Assembly (NCBI GenBank): GCA_003279615.1
Contig: QCHM01000007.1
Location: 1-64,000, forward strand
Reading direction: 5' to 3'
Length of the DNA: 64,000 nucleotides
Origin: Prochlorococcus sp. AG-402-B19
GTDB lineage: Bacteria; Cyanobacteriota; Cyanobacteriia; PCC-6307; Cyanobiaceae
The position numbers were made by a program, and so were the translations under genes. This document shows, piece after piece, positions 15,667 to 23,143 of this stretch; position 1 is the first letter of the stretch; every line of letters starts with the position of its first letter. The notes below the pieces were generated by a model, which did no database searches, had not been told where the DNA came from, and worked only from the letters and a program-made list of their open reading frames with translations.

Positions 15667-15709
15667 AATGTATAAAAGGGCTTCTACAAGCCCTTTTATA
15701 CATTTTATA
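15662..15709. terminator. 22-bp perfect stem terminator after SRAP gene
   Basis: Bases 15662-15683 pair with 15688-15709 around loop CTAC. The centre is AAAAGGGCTT/AAGCCCTTTT, flanked by T/A-rich arms, so it can act on both strands, serving the SRAP gene and the convergent 15721 gene. The SRAP stop codon TAA (15664-15666) lies inside the stem, an unusually tight arrangement. Confidence 0.85.
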
Positions 15710-15720
15710 AGATCAGGAAT

Positions 15721-15894
15721 TCAATGATCATGATGCACTTCTGCCGAGCTAGGCATTTCATGGGCAGAAGACAATTTCTTCAATGATTGAGATCCACAAA
15801 TAGCAGACAGAGCGATCACAACCAAGGATGCAGTGCTTAACAACTGAAGCACTATCGGGAGATGTGAATTAATTCTTTCTCTAAAGGTAGTCAT
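15721..15894 (-). CDS. Membrane-anchored His-rich peptide, 57 aa
   Basis: Starts MTTFRERINSHLPIVLQLLS, has one helix (VLQLLSTASLVVIALSAICG) and ends EMPSSAEVHHDH. The cysteine next to the helix and His-rich end could bind metal. Convergent with the SRAP gene. No family recognised. Confidence 0.65.
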   Translation of the reverse strand: MTTFRERINSHLPIVLQLLSTASLVVIALSAICGSQSLKKLSSAHEMPSSAEVHHDH

Positions 15895-16276
15895 TTGGGA
15901 AGTTAATTAACACTCCATTCAAACAAAAAGAATAAGCACCGTCCATAGCTTGAATATTATGAACTAAATAGCTAAAAGCAAAAAAATAAGCATAAATAAA
16001 TTTAGTCCAACTGTTAAGAGTGATGTACTTGGTTTAAATTCATTAGTCAAAACTAGGGACTCACTCTCTTATTGATTTCTAATTATGACCTAAATATTTA
16101 AAAGTCTCATAAGATACATAATGAAAATTAGATATTGAAAGAAAGCACATGAATAAATAAATGTACAATAAAGCCAATAATTAACTCAAAACGACTCATG
16201 GCTGAAAAATCAATAAAGCCTAAAACCTCTAGACGTCAGATATCTGATTAAAATTACCCAAACAAAATTAATTGTA
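15895..16276. other. Gene-poor stretch
   Basis: 382 bases without a convincing gene. The only clear frame is a 17-codon plus-strand ORF at 16198-16251 (MAEKSIKPKTSRRQISD), too short to support. No hairpin terminator or repeat stood out. It carries the promoter regions of the divergent genes on both sides. Confidence 0.5.
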
Positions 16277-16780
16277 ATGGACGGAAATAAAATGGATCTT
16301 CCTTCTCTAGACAAACTTAAAGAATTAGAAAAAAGCGCAAGAGTAGAGGGGAGTGGCATTGAATTTGACTCTCTATTAGGACTATGGAAATTTAATTCAG
16401 TTTGGAAGCAGGGATCAGATACAGAAGACACGATTTCAAGCACTTTGCTACAGGTTCTTTCAGCCAGTCTAGAATTGAAGAAAGATACACAGAATCCAGA
16501 AGAAGAGAAATTTACTATCGCCAACGCAATTAAATTTGGATTACTAACCCTGAAATTTAGTGGCTACGCAAATTTAGAAAGGAAGCAGCCATTATTACCC
16601 TTTTCTTTTGATTGCATTCAAATAAAACTAGCTTCGTTGACTATTTTAAAAAGATCACTACCGGCACCGGATCAAAAGAAGAGGCCGTTCTTTGCATTAA
16701 TAGCTATCGACCCAAATGGTAAATGGTTGTCAGCAAGGGGAAAGGGTGGAGGACTTGCCCTATGGGTAAAAGATAAATAA
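16277..16780 (+). CDS. PAP/fibrillin-like (plastid lipid-associated) protein
   Basis: 167 aa. Pattern LLGLWKFNSVWKQGSD, LLQVLSASLEL, FGLLTLKFSGYANL and the final PFFALIAIDPNGKWLSARGK plus GGGLALW form a lipocalin-like beta barrel seen in cyanobacterial PAP/fibrillin relatives. These coat or bind lipids of plastoglobules and thylakoids. Start at 16277 follows with a second Met at residue 6. Monocistronic. Function in cyanobacteria is not established. Confidence 0.6.
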   Translation: MDGNKMDLPSLDKLKELEKSARVEGSGIEFDSLLGLWKFNSVWKQGSDTEDTISSTLLQVLSASLELKKDTQNPEEEKFTIANAIKFGLLTLKFSGYANLERKQPLLPFSFDCIQIKLASLTILKRSLPAPDQKKRPFFALIAIDPNGKWLSARGKGGGLALWVKDK

Positions 16781-16899
16781 ACTACCAACTTTGAAATACC
16801 CTTAGATATTTTGTTCAGCAAATTCTTGTAAGAATATTTTTAATAACCAATATCTCCGTACATAAGTTAATAAGCAAATGTTACACAGACATAGTGATA

Positions 16900-17112
16900 T
16901 CAAGCGATAACTTTATTTCTTAGAGAAATCCTATCAATAGAATTTGGATGCTCTCGAACAAATTTATTGAACTCAATAGCTAACTGTCTAGCTTCAAAAG
17001 CATCAATGGCATAAAACCCCAACTCATGTCTTTTGTTAGCTAAATCTCGGTAGCTAACAGCGTATCTTTTGCAGGATGTAATCGGTCTTGAAGACAATTT
17101 TTTAAATATCAA
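16900..17112 (-). CDS. Conserved small protein, 70 aa
   Basis: Soluble basic protein with KRYAVSYRDLANKRHELGFY followed by AIDAFEARQLAIEFNKFV. The beta-strand then helix pattern, as in Arm-type DNA-binding domains of phage integrases (xYxVxYRDxxGKR...xFxxxxEA), suggests a single-stranded or double-stranded DNA-binding module. That similarity is my inference from spacing only. Confidence 0.6.
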   Translation of the reverse strand: MIFKKLSSRPITSCKRYAVSYRDLANKRHELGFYAIDAFEARQLAIEFNKFVREHPNSIDRISLRNKVIA

Positions 17113-17461
17113 CTACTCAAATTCTAAAAATAACAAAATAGTACAGAAAGAAATCTACCGAACAATTTGGGAGAGGAAACCGAATATAAAAAGACAAAAT
17201 GCTTTTGACCAATTAGATGTCAAATAATATCTGAACTAAATTCTTGATGACGATCGTCGTAACCAAATTTTTAACTAAATTGCATTGTTTAAAATTATAT
17301 AAATTTTAAAAGACTTGAAAGTTACAAAGCACCTAATTATTCAATTATTAGAAAATCTAATTACATTAATAATTTATACTTTATAGATTTGGTATTTCTC
17401 CCTACATACAGACATTAATTAAAAAGGTAACTTTAGGAAAATTATTCAATTAATTAAAGTT
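17113..17461. other. Gene-free stretch, A/T-rich
   Basis: 349 bases with no credible ORF. A short palindrome GACGATCGTC is present near 17250, and several ATTATTCAATTA-type repeats occur, but no terminator or RNA gene could be recognised. Confidence 0.5.
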
Positions 17462-17542
17462 ATGACTTTAGATATTTACAAAGCGATTGTTAAAGCCTCC
17501 GAGCAAGGGAATTTATGGGGACTCAAACGAACTGATTACTAA
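17462..17542 (+). CDS. Mini-protein with ASxxGxLWGL motif, 26 aa
   Basis: Reads MTLDIYKAIVKASEQGNLWG and ends LKRTDY. The core matches the 59599 protein (YESIVEASDRGELWGLNQ), so two copies of a tiny peptide share 10 or more positions, which supports it as a real gene. It is two bases from the next gene. Confidence 0.6.
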   Translation: MTLDIYKAIVKASEQGNLWGLKRTDY

Positions 17543-17544
17543 CT

Positions 17545-17670
17545 ATGTTTAAATTCACCAAATTTAAGTTTATTCAACTCATTATATTATGGAATCTACC
17601 AATCCTAATTTTATTTATAGGAATAATCTCAATACCCATGGAATTATCTGATTCAATTTCAATTTTTTAA
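17545..17670 (+). CDS. Small membrane protein, 41 aa
   Basis: Starts MFKFTKFKFIQLIILWNLPI and has one helix (LIILWNLPILILFIGIISI). Follows the 26-aa gene with a two-base gap, so they are likely cotranscribed. Unknown. Confidence 0.5.
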   Translation: MFKFTKFKFIQLIILWNLPILILFIGIISIPMELSDSISIF

Positions 17671-17843
17671 CAACTCAGATCACTACAGAAAAAAATTTCT
17701 TTTTGGTAGAGAAATAATTAATCAATAACTGTAACCATTAAAATCTAGATATGCACTACTTTTAAACAGCTTAATTGGCTAGAAACTGTAAAAATCTGGT
17801 ATTTGATATATGGCGATTCCATAAGTAAACGGCCCGTGTTTGA

Positions 17844-18155
17844 TTAAGCAGATTTAAACTGAACACTACTGTTGTCGGTCCATGTCCAAGCAGACTTCTC
17901 CATTGTAGACAGATCGACTCTGTGGCTCGCCATCCAATCTCCATTGGCTTCTATAAATTTCTCAATATTCCCCACTGGGTGCTGATGTATAACAATTATT
18001 TTTTGAGGGTCATCATCACTACACCCTCTGTACAAAGGCTGAATATTAAACTCTCTATGCCTTCTGTTAGCTTCTTTGCTGTCGAAGATTGCAGCCCACT
18101 CATCAAAGGTGCTTTCAACCTTAAAAGTGAAAACTGAGGTAACAGTAGAAGACAT
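17844..18155 (-). CDS. DUF3764 family protein, 103 aa
   Basis: Alpha-beta barrel-type small protein of marine cyanobacteria. Diagnostic blocks are VFTFKVESTFDEWAAIFDS, EFNIQPLYRGCSDDDPQKII and VIHQHPVGNIEKFIEA. A paralogue lies at 56828. Function unknown; folds of this type often act on small aromatic compounds, which is inference. Confidence 0.75.
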   Translation of the reverse strand: MSSTVTSVFTFKVESTFDEWAAIFDSKEANRRHREFNIQPLYRGCSDDDPQKIIVIHQHPVGNIEKFIEANGDWMASHRVDLSTMEKSAWTWTDNSSVQFKSA

Positions 18156-18259
18156 CTAAAATCTTTAATATGGGCAAACGATACCCAAACAAAACAAAAC
18201 TGACTAACAGTTGTTGTAAAAACTAGATAAATAAGAAAACTTTCTGCTAGAAATAGCTG

Positions 18260-18481
18260 ATGCAGATACCAAGAAAGACCCTCAAACGAATCATCAACTA
18301 AATTGTTGTTCTAATCGTTGCCATTGTTGGATTCATCAAAGTAAAGCACCCATTTAGTTATTTAATTGGAGTCCCTGTTACAAGTTGGGTCGTTTATCTT
18401 TTATGTAATGGCATGTGCACAGATATTCTTTTTGGAGAAACATTAGGTTGTTCAGAAAAAAGTATTTACAAGGAGAAATAA
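18260..18481 (+). pseudogene. Small membrane-protein gene with early in-frame stop
   Basis: From ATG 18260 the frame encodes MQIPRKTLKRIIN, a TAA at 18299-18301, then continues IVVLIVAIVGFIKVKHPFSY through a helix and Cys-containing tail (LCNGMCTDILFGETLGC) to TAA 18479-18481. The second part looks like coding sequence but has no ATG, GTG or TTG near its beginning. Either a nonsense mutation killed the gene or a rare start (ATT) is used. Confidence 0.5.
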
Positions 18482-18639
18482 GCTAACTACGAATTAAAAC
18501 TTTCTCAATCAGTGAAGAGAACCAGATATCCATAACCTGAAAAGTACTTGCAAAGATAAACTCAAGTTAAGAAAACGAATTAATCATAAAACTACTATTA
18601 AATTCTCAGAAAAACTAAAATGCTATTCGCTTTACTCAG

Positions 18640-19557
18640 TTGGAAATAATCTTTCTTTTAGCTGAATTAATACCATGTATTTTAATAGGCTATTTACTAG
18701 GACGATTTAAAAAAGATTTATCCCTAACGATATCTCGTCCTTTAATGAGCTATGGAATTCCTATCAGCTTGATGGGGATATTACTTAAGTCTGGACTTGA
18801 ATTCCCTTTGATACAATCTGCTGCTTTAGCACTGGTAGCTATTGGCTTTTTAATGACTCTATTAAATTGCCTTCAGGGTATAAAAAACTTAATACCAAAC
18901 AGATCTCTTCAATTAGGTAGTGCATTCGGAAATACTGGGTATTTCGGAATACCAGTTTCACTAGCACTACTTCCAAATCATGCTTTGATTTACAGCATAG
19001 GTTTTGACCTTGGTGCGACATTAGTAATTTGGAGTATCGGTCCAATACTGCTAACAGATCCTTCAAAAGTGTTAAGTTCTAATAGATATTGGCAGAATTT
19101 CATAAAAGCAATCTTTAGAAGCCCTGCTGTAAAAGGACTGATTGGCGCATTAATTGTTCATTCATCACCATGGAATGAACAATTAACAACCTTACTTTGG
19201 ATACCTTCAAGGGTTGTAATTGTTTTAGCACTTGTAATCGTTGGAATGCGTCTAAGTTGGTTGAGGAAAGCAAATCTCTCAAGAATAAAAATCCAAATAA
19301 GATCGATAAAAAATGCTTTAATCATGAAACTGGTTGGATTGCCAGTCATTATGTTGATCATTTCCTTAGCGATCAGATTACCCAACGTCATGCGAGAGGC
19401 TTTAGTACTTCAATCAGCTGCGCCAACAGCAATATCTGTCTTACTAATATCCCAAGCAGCGTCAAGAGATGAAGAGGAAGCTACATCGCTTGTTGTCTTA
19501 AGTACGATCATCGCGCTCATATCAATCCCTGCTTGGTTGATGATATTAAGATTGTAA
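18640..19557 (+). CDS. AEC family permease (auxin efflux carrier-like)
   Basis: 305 aa, about ten hydrophobic segments in two halves, the layout of the AEC/Mem_trans family that exports organic anions or auxin-like compounds. The markers are GSAFGNTGYFGIPVSLAL (about 90-107) and LVLQSAAPTAISVLL (about 254-268). The start is TTG at 18640; no ATG exists in frame nearby. Substrate unknown. Monocistronic. Confidence 0.85.
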   Translation: MEIIFLLAELIPCILIGYLLGRFKKDLSLTISRPLMSYGIPISLMGILLKSGLEFPLIQSAALALVAIGFLMTLLNCLQGIKNLIPNRSLQLGSAFGNTGYFGIPVSLALLPNHALIYSIGFDLGATLVIWSIGPILLTDPSKVLSSNRYWQNFIKAIFRSPAVKGLIGALIVHSSPWNEQLTTLLWIPSRVVIVLALVIVGMRLSWLRKANLSRIKIQIRSIKNALIMKLVGLPVIMLIISLAIRLPNVMREALVLQSAAPTAISVLLISQAASRDEEEATSLVVLSTIIALISIPAWLMILRL

Positions 19558-19620
19558 AAAGTTAACAACTATCGCCTTTTAACTCAGTTTGTCTAAGTTG
19601 TAAGAAATACAATTTTTTTA

Positions 19621-19821
19621 ATGACCTCAGCTACAGCAACAAAAGCGACAGCAAAGAAAACAGCGGCAGTAAAATCATCAGCAGTAAAATCTCAATCAAT
19701 TTATTCATCAACCCAATCAAGATTTGCCAGTTCAAAGCTAATTCAAAACCTAGGTTCATCTAATGATGGGGTTCAATTCGATTTTTCAAGTTCGTTAAGA
19801 ACTGCATTTGGAAGGGACTAA
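19621..19821 (+). CDS. Small Lys/Ala-rich protein, 66 aa
   Basis: N-terminal segment TSATATKATAKKTAAVKSSA is like the histone-like tails in this window; the C terminus has aromatic and polar residues (FDFSSSLRTAFGRD). It could bind nucleic acid or be a remnant tail. It heads a run of tightly packed tiny genes. Confidence 0.6.
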   Translation: MTSATATKATAKKTAAVKSSAVKSQSIYSSTQSRFASSKLIQNLGSSNDGVQFDFSSSLRTAFGRD

Positions 19822-19827
19822 AAGGAT

Positions 19828-19923
19828 ATGGACCTTTTAAAAACACTTTTTACAGTTGCTATATGTCTAGGTATTGGATGGGCAATCTCAAAAGGGATTA
19901 TGTTTGGTTTGACTCATATTTAA
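19828..19923 (+). CDS. Small membrane protein, 31 aa
   Basis: Reads MDLLKTLFTVAICLGIGWAI and ends ISKGIMFGLTHI; single helix with G-x3-G-like packing. Six bases after the previous stop and two bases before the ATT start of the following gene, so part of a tightly packed operon. Confidence 0.6.
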   Translation: MDLLKTLFTVAICLGIGWAISKGIMFGLTHI

Positions 19924-19924
19924 T

Positions 19925-20089
19925 ATTCCTGAAGAATGGCATCCCACAAATGAAGAACTTGAAGTGATAGAAAGTGCATGGATGCAAGTCAAGATCGCAT
20001 GCGAAAAAATAAAAGCGCAAACTACTGCAAATAAAAAATATATTTCAAATATGCTTAACGAAATAGCAGATCATTATCAAGAAAATTAA
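19925..20089 (+). CDS. CPxxxI-family protein with apparent ATT start, 54 aa
   Basis: The frame encodes EEWHPTNEELEVIESAWMQV and NMLNEIADHYQEN, homologous to the 52031 protein (TKWSPTEDQID, MLRDIADTFEEN). No ATG, GTG or TTG precedes the conserved region; ATT 19925-19927 is the best candidate start, right after the TAA of the previous gene. It overlaps the next gene by one base (TAATG). The Cys-Pro of relatives is absent here. Confidence 0.55.
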   Translation: MPEEWHPTNEELEVIESAWMQVKIACEKIKAQTTANKKYISNMLNEIADHYQEN

Positions 20090-20280
20090 TGGCTAAAGAA
20101 TGGGAACAAAAAGAAGAACATCAAGCAGTTATTGCAAGGAGTATAGAGTTTATTTCTGATGAATTAGCTGAGTTACAAGAGGCTTTACACTGTCCAAATT
20201 CATTTATTATTGAAATAGCTAATAGGGTAGTATCTGAATATAAAACAAACCAAATCATCATTAGAAGAGATGAAGAATAA
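20089..20280 (+). CDS. CPxxFI-family protein, 63 aa
   Basis: Sequence with SIEFISDELAELQEALHCPN and SFIIEIANRVVSEYK, closely related to the 51213 protein (FFIDELAELQDELDCPDE). Coupled through TAATG to the preceding paralogue. The tandem of two diverged family members suggests they may form a heteromer. Function unknown. Confidence 0.7.
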   Translation: MAKEWEQKEEHQAVIARSIEFISDELAELQEALHCPNSFIIEIANRVVSEYKTNQIIIRRDEE

Positions 20281-20400
20281 ATGGAATTTCTGCAATCACA
20301 TGATTTAAACCAATTGGGGCTTTGGACCCCTCTTATTGGAGGTATTCTTCTTTACGTTGGCTTAAATCTAAAAATCACTGAAGTTGATCCTAATGAGTAA
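20281..20400 (+). CDS. Small membrane protein, 39 aa
   Basis: Begins directly after the previous stop. MEFLQSHDLNQLGLWTPLIG continues into a helix (GGILLYVGLNL) and an acidic tail ITEVDPNE. Part of the 19828-20400 operon. Confidence 0.6.
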   Translation: MEFLQSHDLNQLGLWTPLIGGILLYVGLNLKITEVDPNE

Positions 20401-20461
20401 TCAATACATGAAAAATGAGTACAACGATAAGAAATGGTTCAATTTATTAGAATAGTTTGGG

Positions 20462-20653
20462 ATGAAACAAGGAACTCTTGAACTAATTTCTTTTGCTCTG
20501 ATTTTCTTGAGTCTTCAATTTTGGTGGATAAGGATGACAATTAAAAATGGTCGAACTGGAGAAGTAGATAAATGGGGGCAAAAAACAAACCAAAAGAAAC
20601 TAAATGAATTGGAGAAAGTGAAGCAAGATTTAGAAAACCTTTTTCGATCTTAG
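20462..20653 (+). CDS. Membrane protein with FWWIRxT motif and coiled-coil tail, 63 aa
   Basis: Helix with LISFALIFLSLQFWWIRMTI, then a charged coiled coil ending LEKVKQDLENLFRS. Shares FWW(V/I)RxT(L/I)K with the 10426 protein and the coiled-coil end with the 9529 protein, as though built from parts of both. Confidence 0.7.
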   Translation: MKQGTLELISFALIFLSLQFWWIRMTIKNGRTGEVDKWGQKTNQKKLNELEKVKQDLENLFRS

Positions 20654-20682
20654 TTCTCAATACTACTAAAACTCTTTAAATA

Positions 20683-20985
20683 ATGAACTATCAAATTTTG
20701 CTTGAAAGCTACGCTGCTGGTGAATGGATTAATAAAGACGAAATATCATTACTAGAATTAGAACTTGATTCTCAACTAGAATCTATTAAATTTTCTCGCA
20801 CTCAAGGTTGCACAGAAAAAGCACCAAAGCACATTTGCGAGGCAGCTCAAGTTTGCGAAGGTAGTAGTTGGCTCACTTGCTTTGCTTCAATACTAGATAA
20901 AGCCAATCCCCTTTCTCTTGGGAATAAATCAAGAGGAGCAAAAGTCATTGATGCACTTCTAGATAACAATTATTTAATGAATTAA
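20683..20985 (+). CDS. KHIC/GSSW family member, 100 aa
   Basis: Full-length example of the family: APKHICEAAQVCEGSSWLTC, FASILDKANPL, GNKSRGAKVIDALLDNNYLM. Paralogues at 8487, 11828 and 41028. Two conserved cysteines in the core may bind metal or form a disulfide. 30 bases after the 20462 gene, probably the same transcript. Confidence 0.75.
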   Translation: MNYQILLESYAAGEWINKDEISLLELELDSQLESIKFSRTQGCTEKAPKHICEAAQVCEGSSWLTCFASILDKANPLSLGNKSRGAKVIDALLDNNYLMN

Positions 20986-21025
20986 AATAGAAAAACAATT
21001 ATCAATTCATTATTAAACAAATCCA

Positions 21026-21238
21026 ATGAGCAATAGTGAAAGTCGTGAAGAAAGGAAAAAACGTTTTAAAAATCTCTCAAGTGCAGAAAGAAAAATGTTG
21101 ATTAGAAAGAAACTAGCATTGCAAGGTTTAATAGAGGGAAGCGGTGTGAGGGGAAAGGATCAATTTTCTTACGACAATGAAGAAATGATAGATTTAATTC
21201 TATTAACAAGATGTTTTCAAAAGAATAAATTTCAATAA
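21026..21238 (+). CDS. Small basic protein, 70 aa
   Basis: Highly basic helical N terminus (ESREERKKRFKNLSSAERKM) then KKLALQGLIEGSGVRGKDQF. It may contact nucleic acid or ribosomes; no known family. Follows the 20683 gene on the same strand. Confidence 0.6.
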   Translation: MSNSESREERKKRFKNLSSAERKMLIRKKLALQGLIEGSGVRGKDQFSYDNEEMIDLILLTRCFQKNKFQ

Positions 21239-21289
21239 CTCATCCAACCAAAATTTGTTTTACGAAGTTAGTCCCTGCAAAATGGGTAT

Positions 21290-21493
21290 ATGAATAAACC
21301 TATTAATAAAAAGAAAATTACCTTTGCAAGGTTTGCTGTTCGTACTCTTGCTATTTCTGCAAGTACCCTCGCTCTTTTTGATTTTCTAAAAGGAGACTAT
21401 CAAGCTGGAGGGCTTCTAGCACTTGGATGGTTAACCATCGTGATCGGGGAGAAAAGGATGTTTAATGGGGAAAAGCCAAATGAAGAAACCTAA
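21290..21493 (+). CDS. Two-helix membrane protein, 67 aa
   Basis: ARFAVRTLAISASTLALFDF and GGLLALGWLTIVIGEKRMF form two short helices separated by a GDYQAG turn. Basic N terminus suggests both ends face the cytosol. Unknown family. Confidence 0.6.
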   Translation: MNKPINKKKITFARFAVRTLAISASTLALFDFLKGDYQAGGLLALGWLTIVIGEKRMFNGEKPNEET

Positions 21494-21630
21494 GACAATT
21501 TCCAACTGTTAACTATCAATAAATAGATCTATAAAATTCATTCAGCTTTTATTCTCTATGCCACCATAAAAGAGGTAACAGTATATAAGACTTTAAATAT
21601 TGAGGCATTTTATTCCACCCCATTAGTTCT

Positions 21631-21891
21631 ATGAGTGAGACAAAGAAAAATAAGAACTTCAATCTGACAGAAATGAAGTTCAAGTTTAATGATCTATTTA
21701 CTGGAATTGCATTGCTGTTGTGCGCATTTTTATGTGCGTTTAGCCTTGCACTAATTGCAATAAGGCTAGGGCCAATAGCTAAATGGGCTAATTATCAGAA
21801 TATTTGTGTTGAACAAGAAAGTTTAAAATCTCCAATCGAATGGGCGGTGCGTAAGTGCAATGGAAGGTCAAAAGTTTATCAAGTGAAGTGA
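21631..21891 (+). CDS. Membrane protein with AVRxCNGR C-terminal motif, 86 aa
   Basis: A helix (FTGIALLLCAFLCAFSLALI) then a soluble tail with NICVEQES and IEWAVRKCNGRSKVYQ. The AVxxCNGR ending and upstream Cys recur in the 49096 protein (CIGQTSNKIW, LAVQRCNGRN). The two cysteines could form a disulfide outside the membrane. Confidence 0.65.
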   Translation: MSETKKNKNFNLTEMKFKFNDLFTGIALLLCAFLCAFSLALIAIRLGPIAKWANYQNICVEQESLKSPIEWAVRKCNGRSKVYQVK

Positions 21892-21982
21892 AGGCAACTT
21901 AATTAAAGTTGAGTTGAGGCTTTTTACTATTCAGAAGATAATGTTTTTCGTAAGAACCAATAACATCAAATCAATAGTTTGT

Positions 21983-22570
21983 TTAGAGCCAAAACAATAG
22001 AAATCCTGCCAAAAGTCCAGACATATGACCTAACAAACTAATTCCAGGTAAGAATGACCAAATAATTCCAATACCTGTAAGCACAGAAATAGATTTAAGT
22101 AATCTTGGATCTTTCTTTAGGTGACATCCAATGAACAAAAATCTTTTCTTTCCATAAATTGTAGTCATTAGAATAAACGCGTCGATACCAAATAAAACAC
22201 CACTAAAACCAATGGCTAGAGAAATAGGATCTCTATAAATTAAAATATCTACGCACCAACAAATGAAGGTTTGGAGAGGCATTATCAATACAATAAAAGC
22301 CAGAAAGAAATAGTCACTTTGAAGGCTTAAAGATTTAAGAAAATATCTAGCTACGATGATTCCAGAGATATTTGCCAATAAATGATTAACATCACCATGA
22401 AAAAAATGGGATGTAATAATCCTGTATGGCTCATAAAACAAACGTCCAGACCAATAAGCAATGGAAGCCTTATCAATTATTCCAAAGAAATCTGTTGCAA
22501 AGAAGCAAATAGTGCAAGCCAAAAAGGGGACAAAATATTGCCAATCATCTTTTGAAATCTTCTCAAGCAT
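21983..22570 (-). CDS. Rhomboid family intramembrane serine protease
   Basis: 195 aa, about six membrane helices. Rhomboids cut membrane proteins inside the bilayer with a Ser-His dyad. Seen here: RIITSHFFHGDVNHLLANIS (50-69) with the conserved His and Asn, GFSGVLFGIDAF with nucleophile Ser123, and LLGHMSGLLAGF with His182. The minimal 6-helix form has no extra domains. Start at the ATG giving EKISKDDWQYF. Substrates unknown. Downstream of it no terminator was clear. Confidence 0.9.
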   Translation of the reverse strand: MLEKISKDDWQYFVPFLACTICFFATDFFGIIDKASIAYWSGRLFYEPYRIITSHFFHGDVNHLLANISGIIVARYFLKSLSLQSDYFFLAFIVLIMPLQTFICWCVDILIYRDPISLAIGFSGVLFGIDAFILMTTIYGKKRFLFIGCHLKKDPRLLKSISVLTGIGIIWSFLPGISLLGHMSGLLAGFLLFWL

Positions 22571-22743
22571 TCGTAAATAGATTTACCAATAATCCAATCG
22601 TACTTCGTGAATATGATCTATTGAAAAACGAATAGTGCTAATTCTTTAACTATGTGAATAAGCTAAAATATTTACCTATAAAGAACATCACCCATAAAGA
22701 AAAGGACTAAGGCCTAAGGTGAACAAATCTATTATTGATATAA

Positions 22744-23070
22744 ATGAAAATTGATGTAAAAAAGAGACTAAATCTCAATAGTTATGAATGGTGGAGAAAC
22801 CACCGAAGGTTTGTAACGCTTGGATTATTTCTTGCGATTTTTGCAGGCTATGTCAGAGGTCCTTCAGCAAAAGACTTCAAAGTGAATGATATATGCGGAC
22901 GTCTAAGCGCTGATTTAATTACAGGGGAAAAGGCTGCAAGAGAATTGAAACTAGGAAAGAAAAGAATCGATGGACTAGAAGGAGAGAAAGCTCATATTAC
23001 TAATCACTACTACCATGCCAAGTACTACTGCCAAGGCTACACAAAAGGCAATGTAGGATTGGGATACTAA
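22744..23070 (+). CDS. Membrane-anchored hypothetical protein, 108 aa
   Basis: Basic N terminus, one helix (FVTLGLFLAIFAGYV), and a mature part with two cysteines (NDICGRLS, YYCQGYTKGN) that probably face the periplasm. No family known. Ends 19 bases before the structured element at 23089. Confidence 0.6.
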   Translation: MKIDVKKRLNLNSYEWWRNHRRFVTLGLFLAIFAGYVRGPSAKDFKVNDICGRLSADLITGEKAARELKLGKKRIDGLEGEKAHITNHYYHAKYYCQGYTKGNVGLGY

Positions 23071-23088
23071 TGACATCTTTACTAAAAT

Positions 23089-23137
23089 AGCCAGAGAAAA
23101 GCATTGCACTTTTCAGGCCGCTTTAACGGATCTGGCT
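23089..23137 (-). terminator. Three-way-junction RNA structure after second histone-like gene
   Basis: Seven bases after the stop of the 23144 gene. Outer stem 23089-23095/23131-23137 (AGCCAGA with TCTGGCT), hairpin 23096-23101/23109-23114 with loop of seven, mini-hairpin CCG/CGG (23118-23120/23127-23129). On the minus strand it ends in TATTTT. Same layout as 12185-12232; the central stem differs by paired changes (GAGAGG/CCTCTC there, GAAAAG/CTTTTC here). Confidence 0.65.
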
Positions 23138-23143
23138 TTTTGA

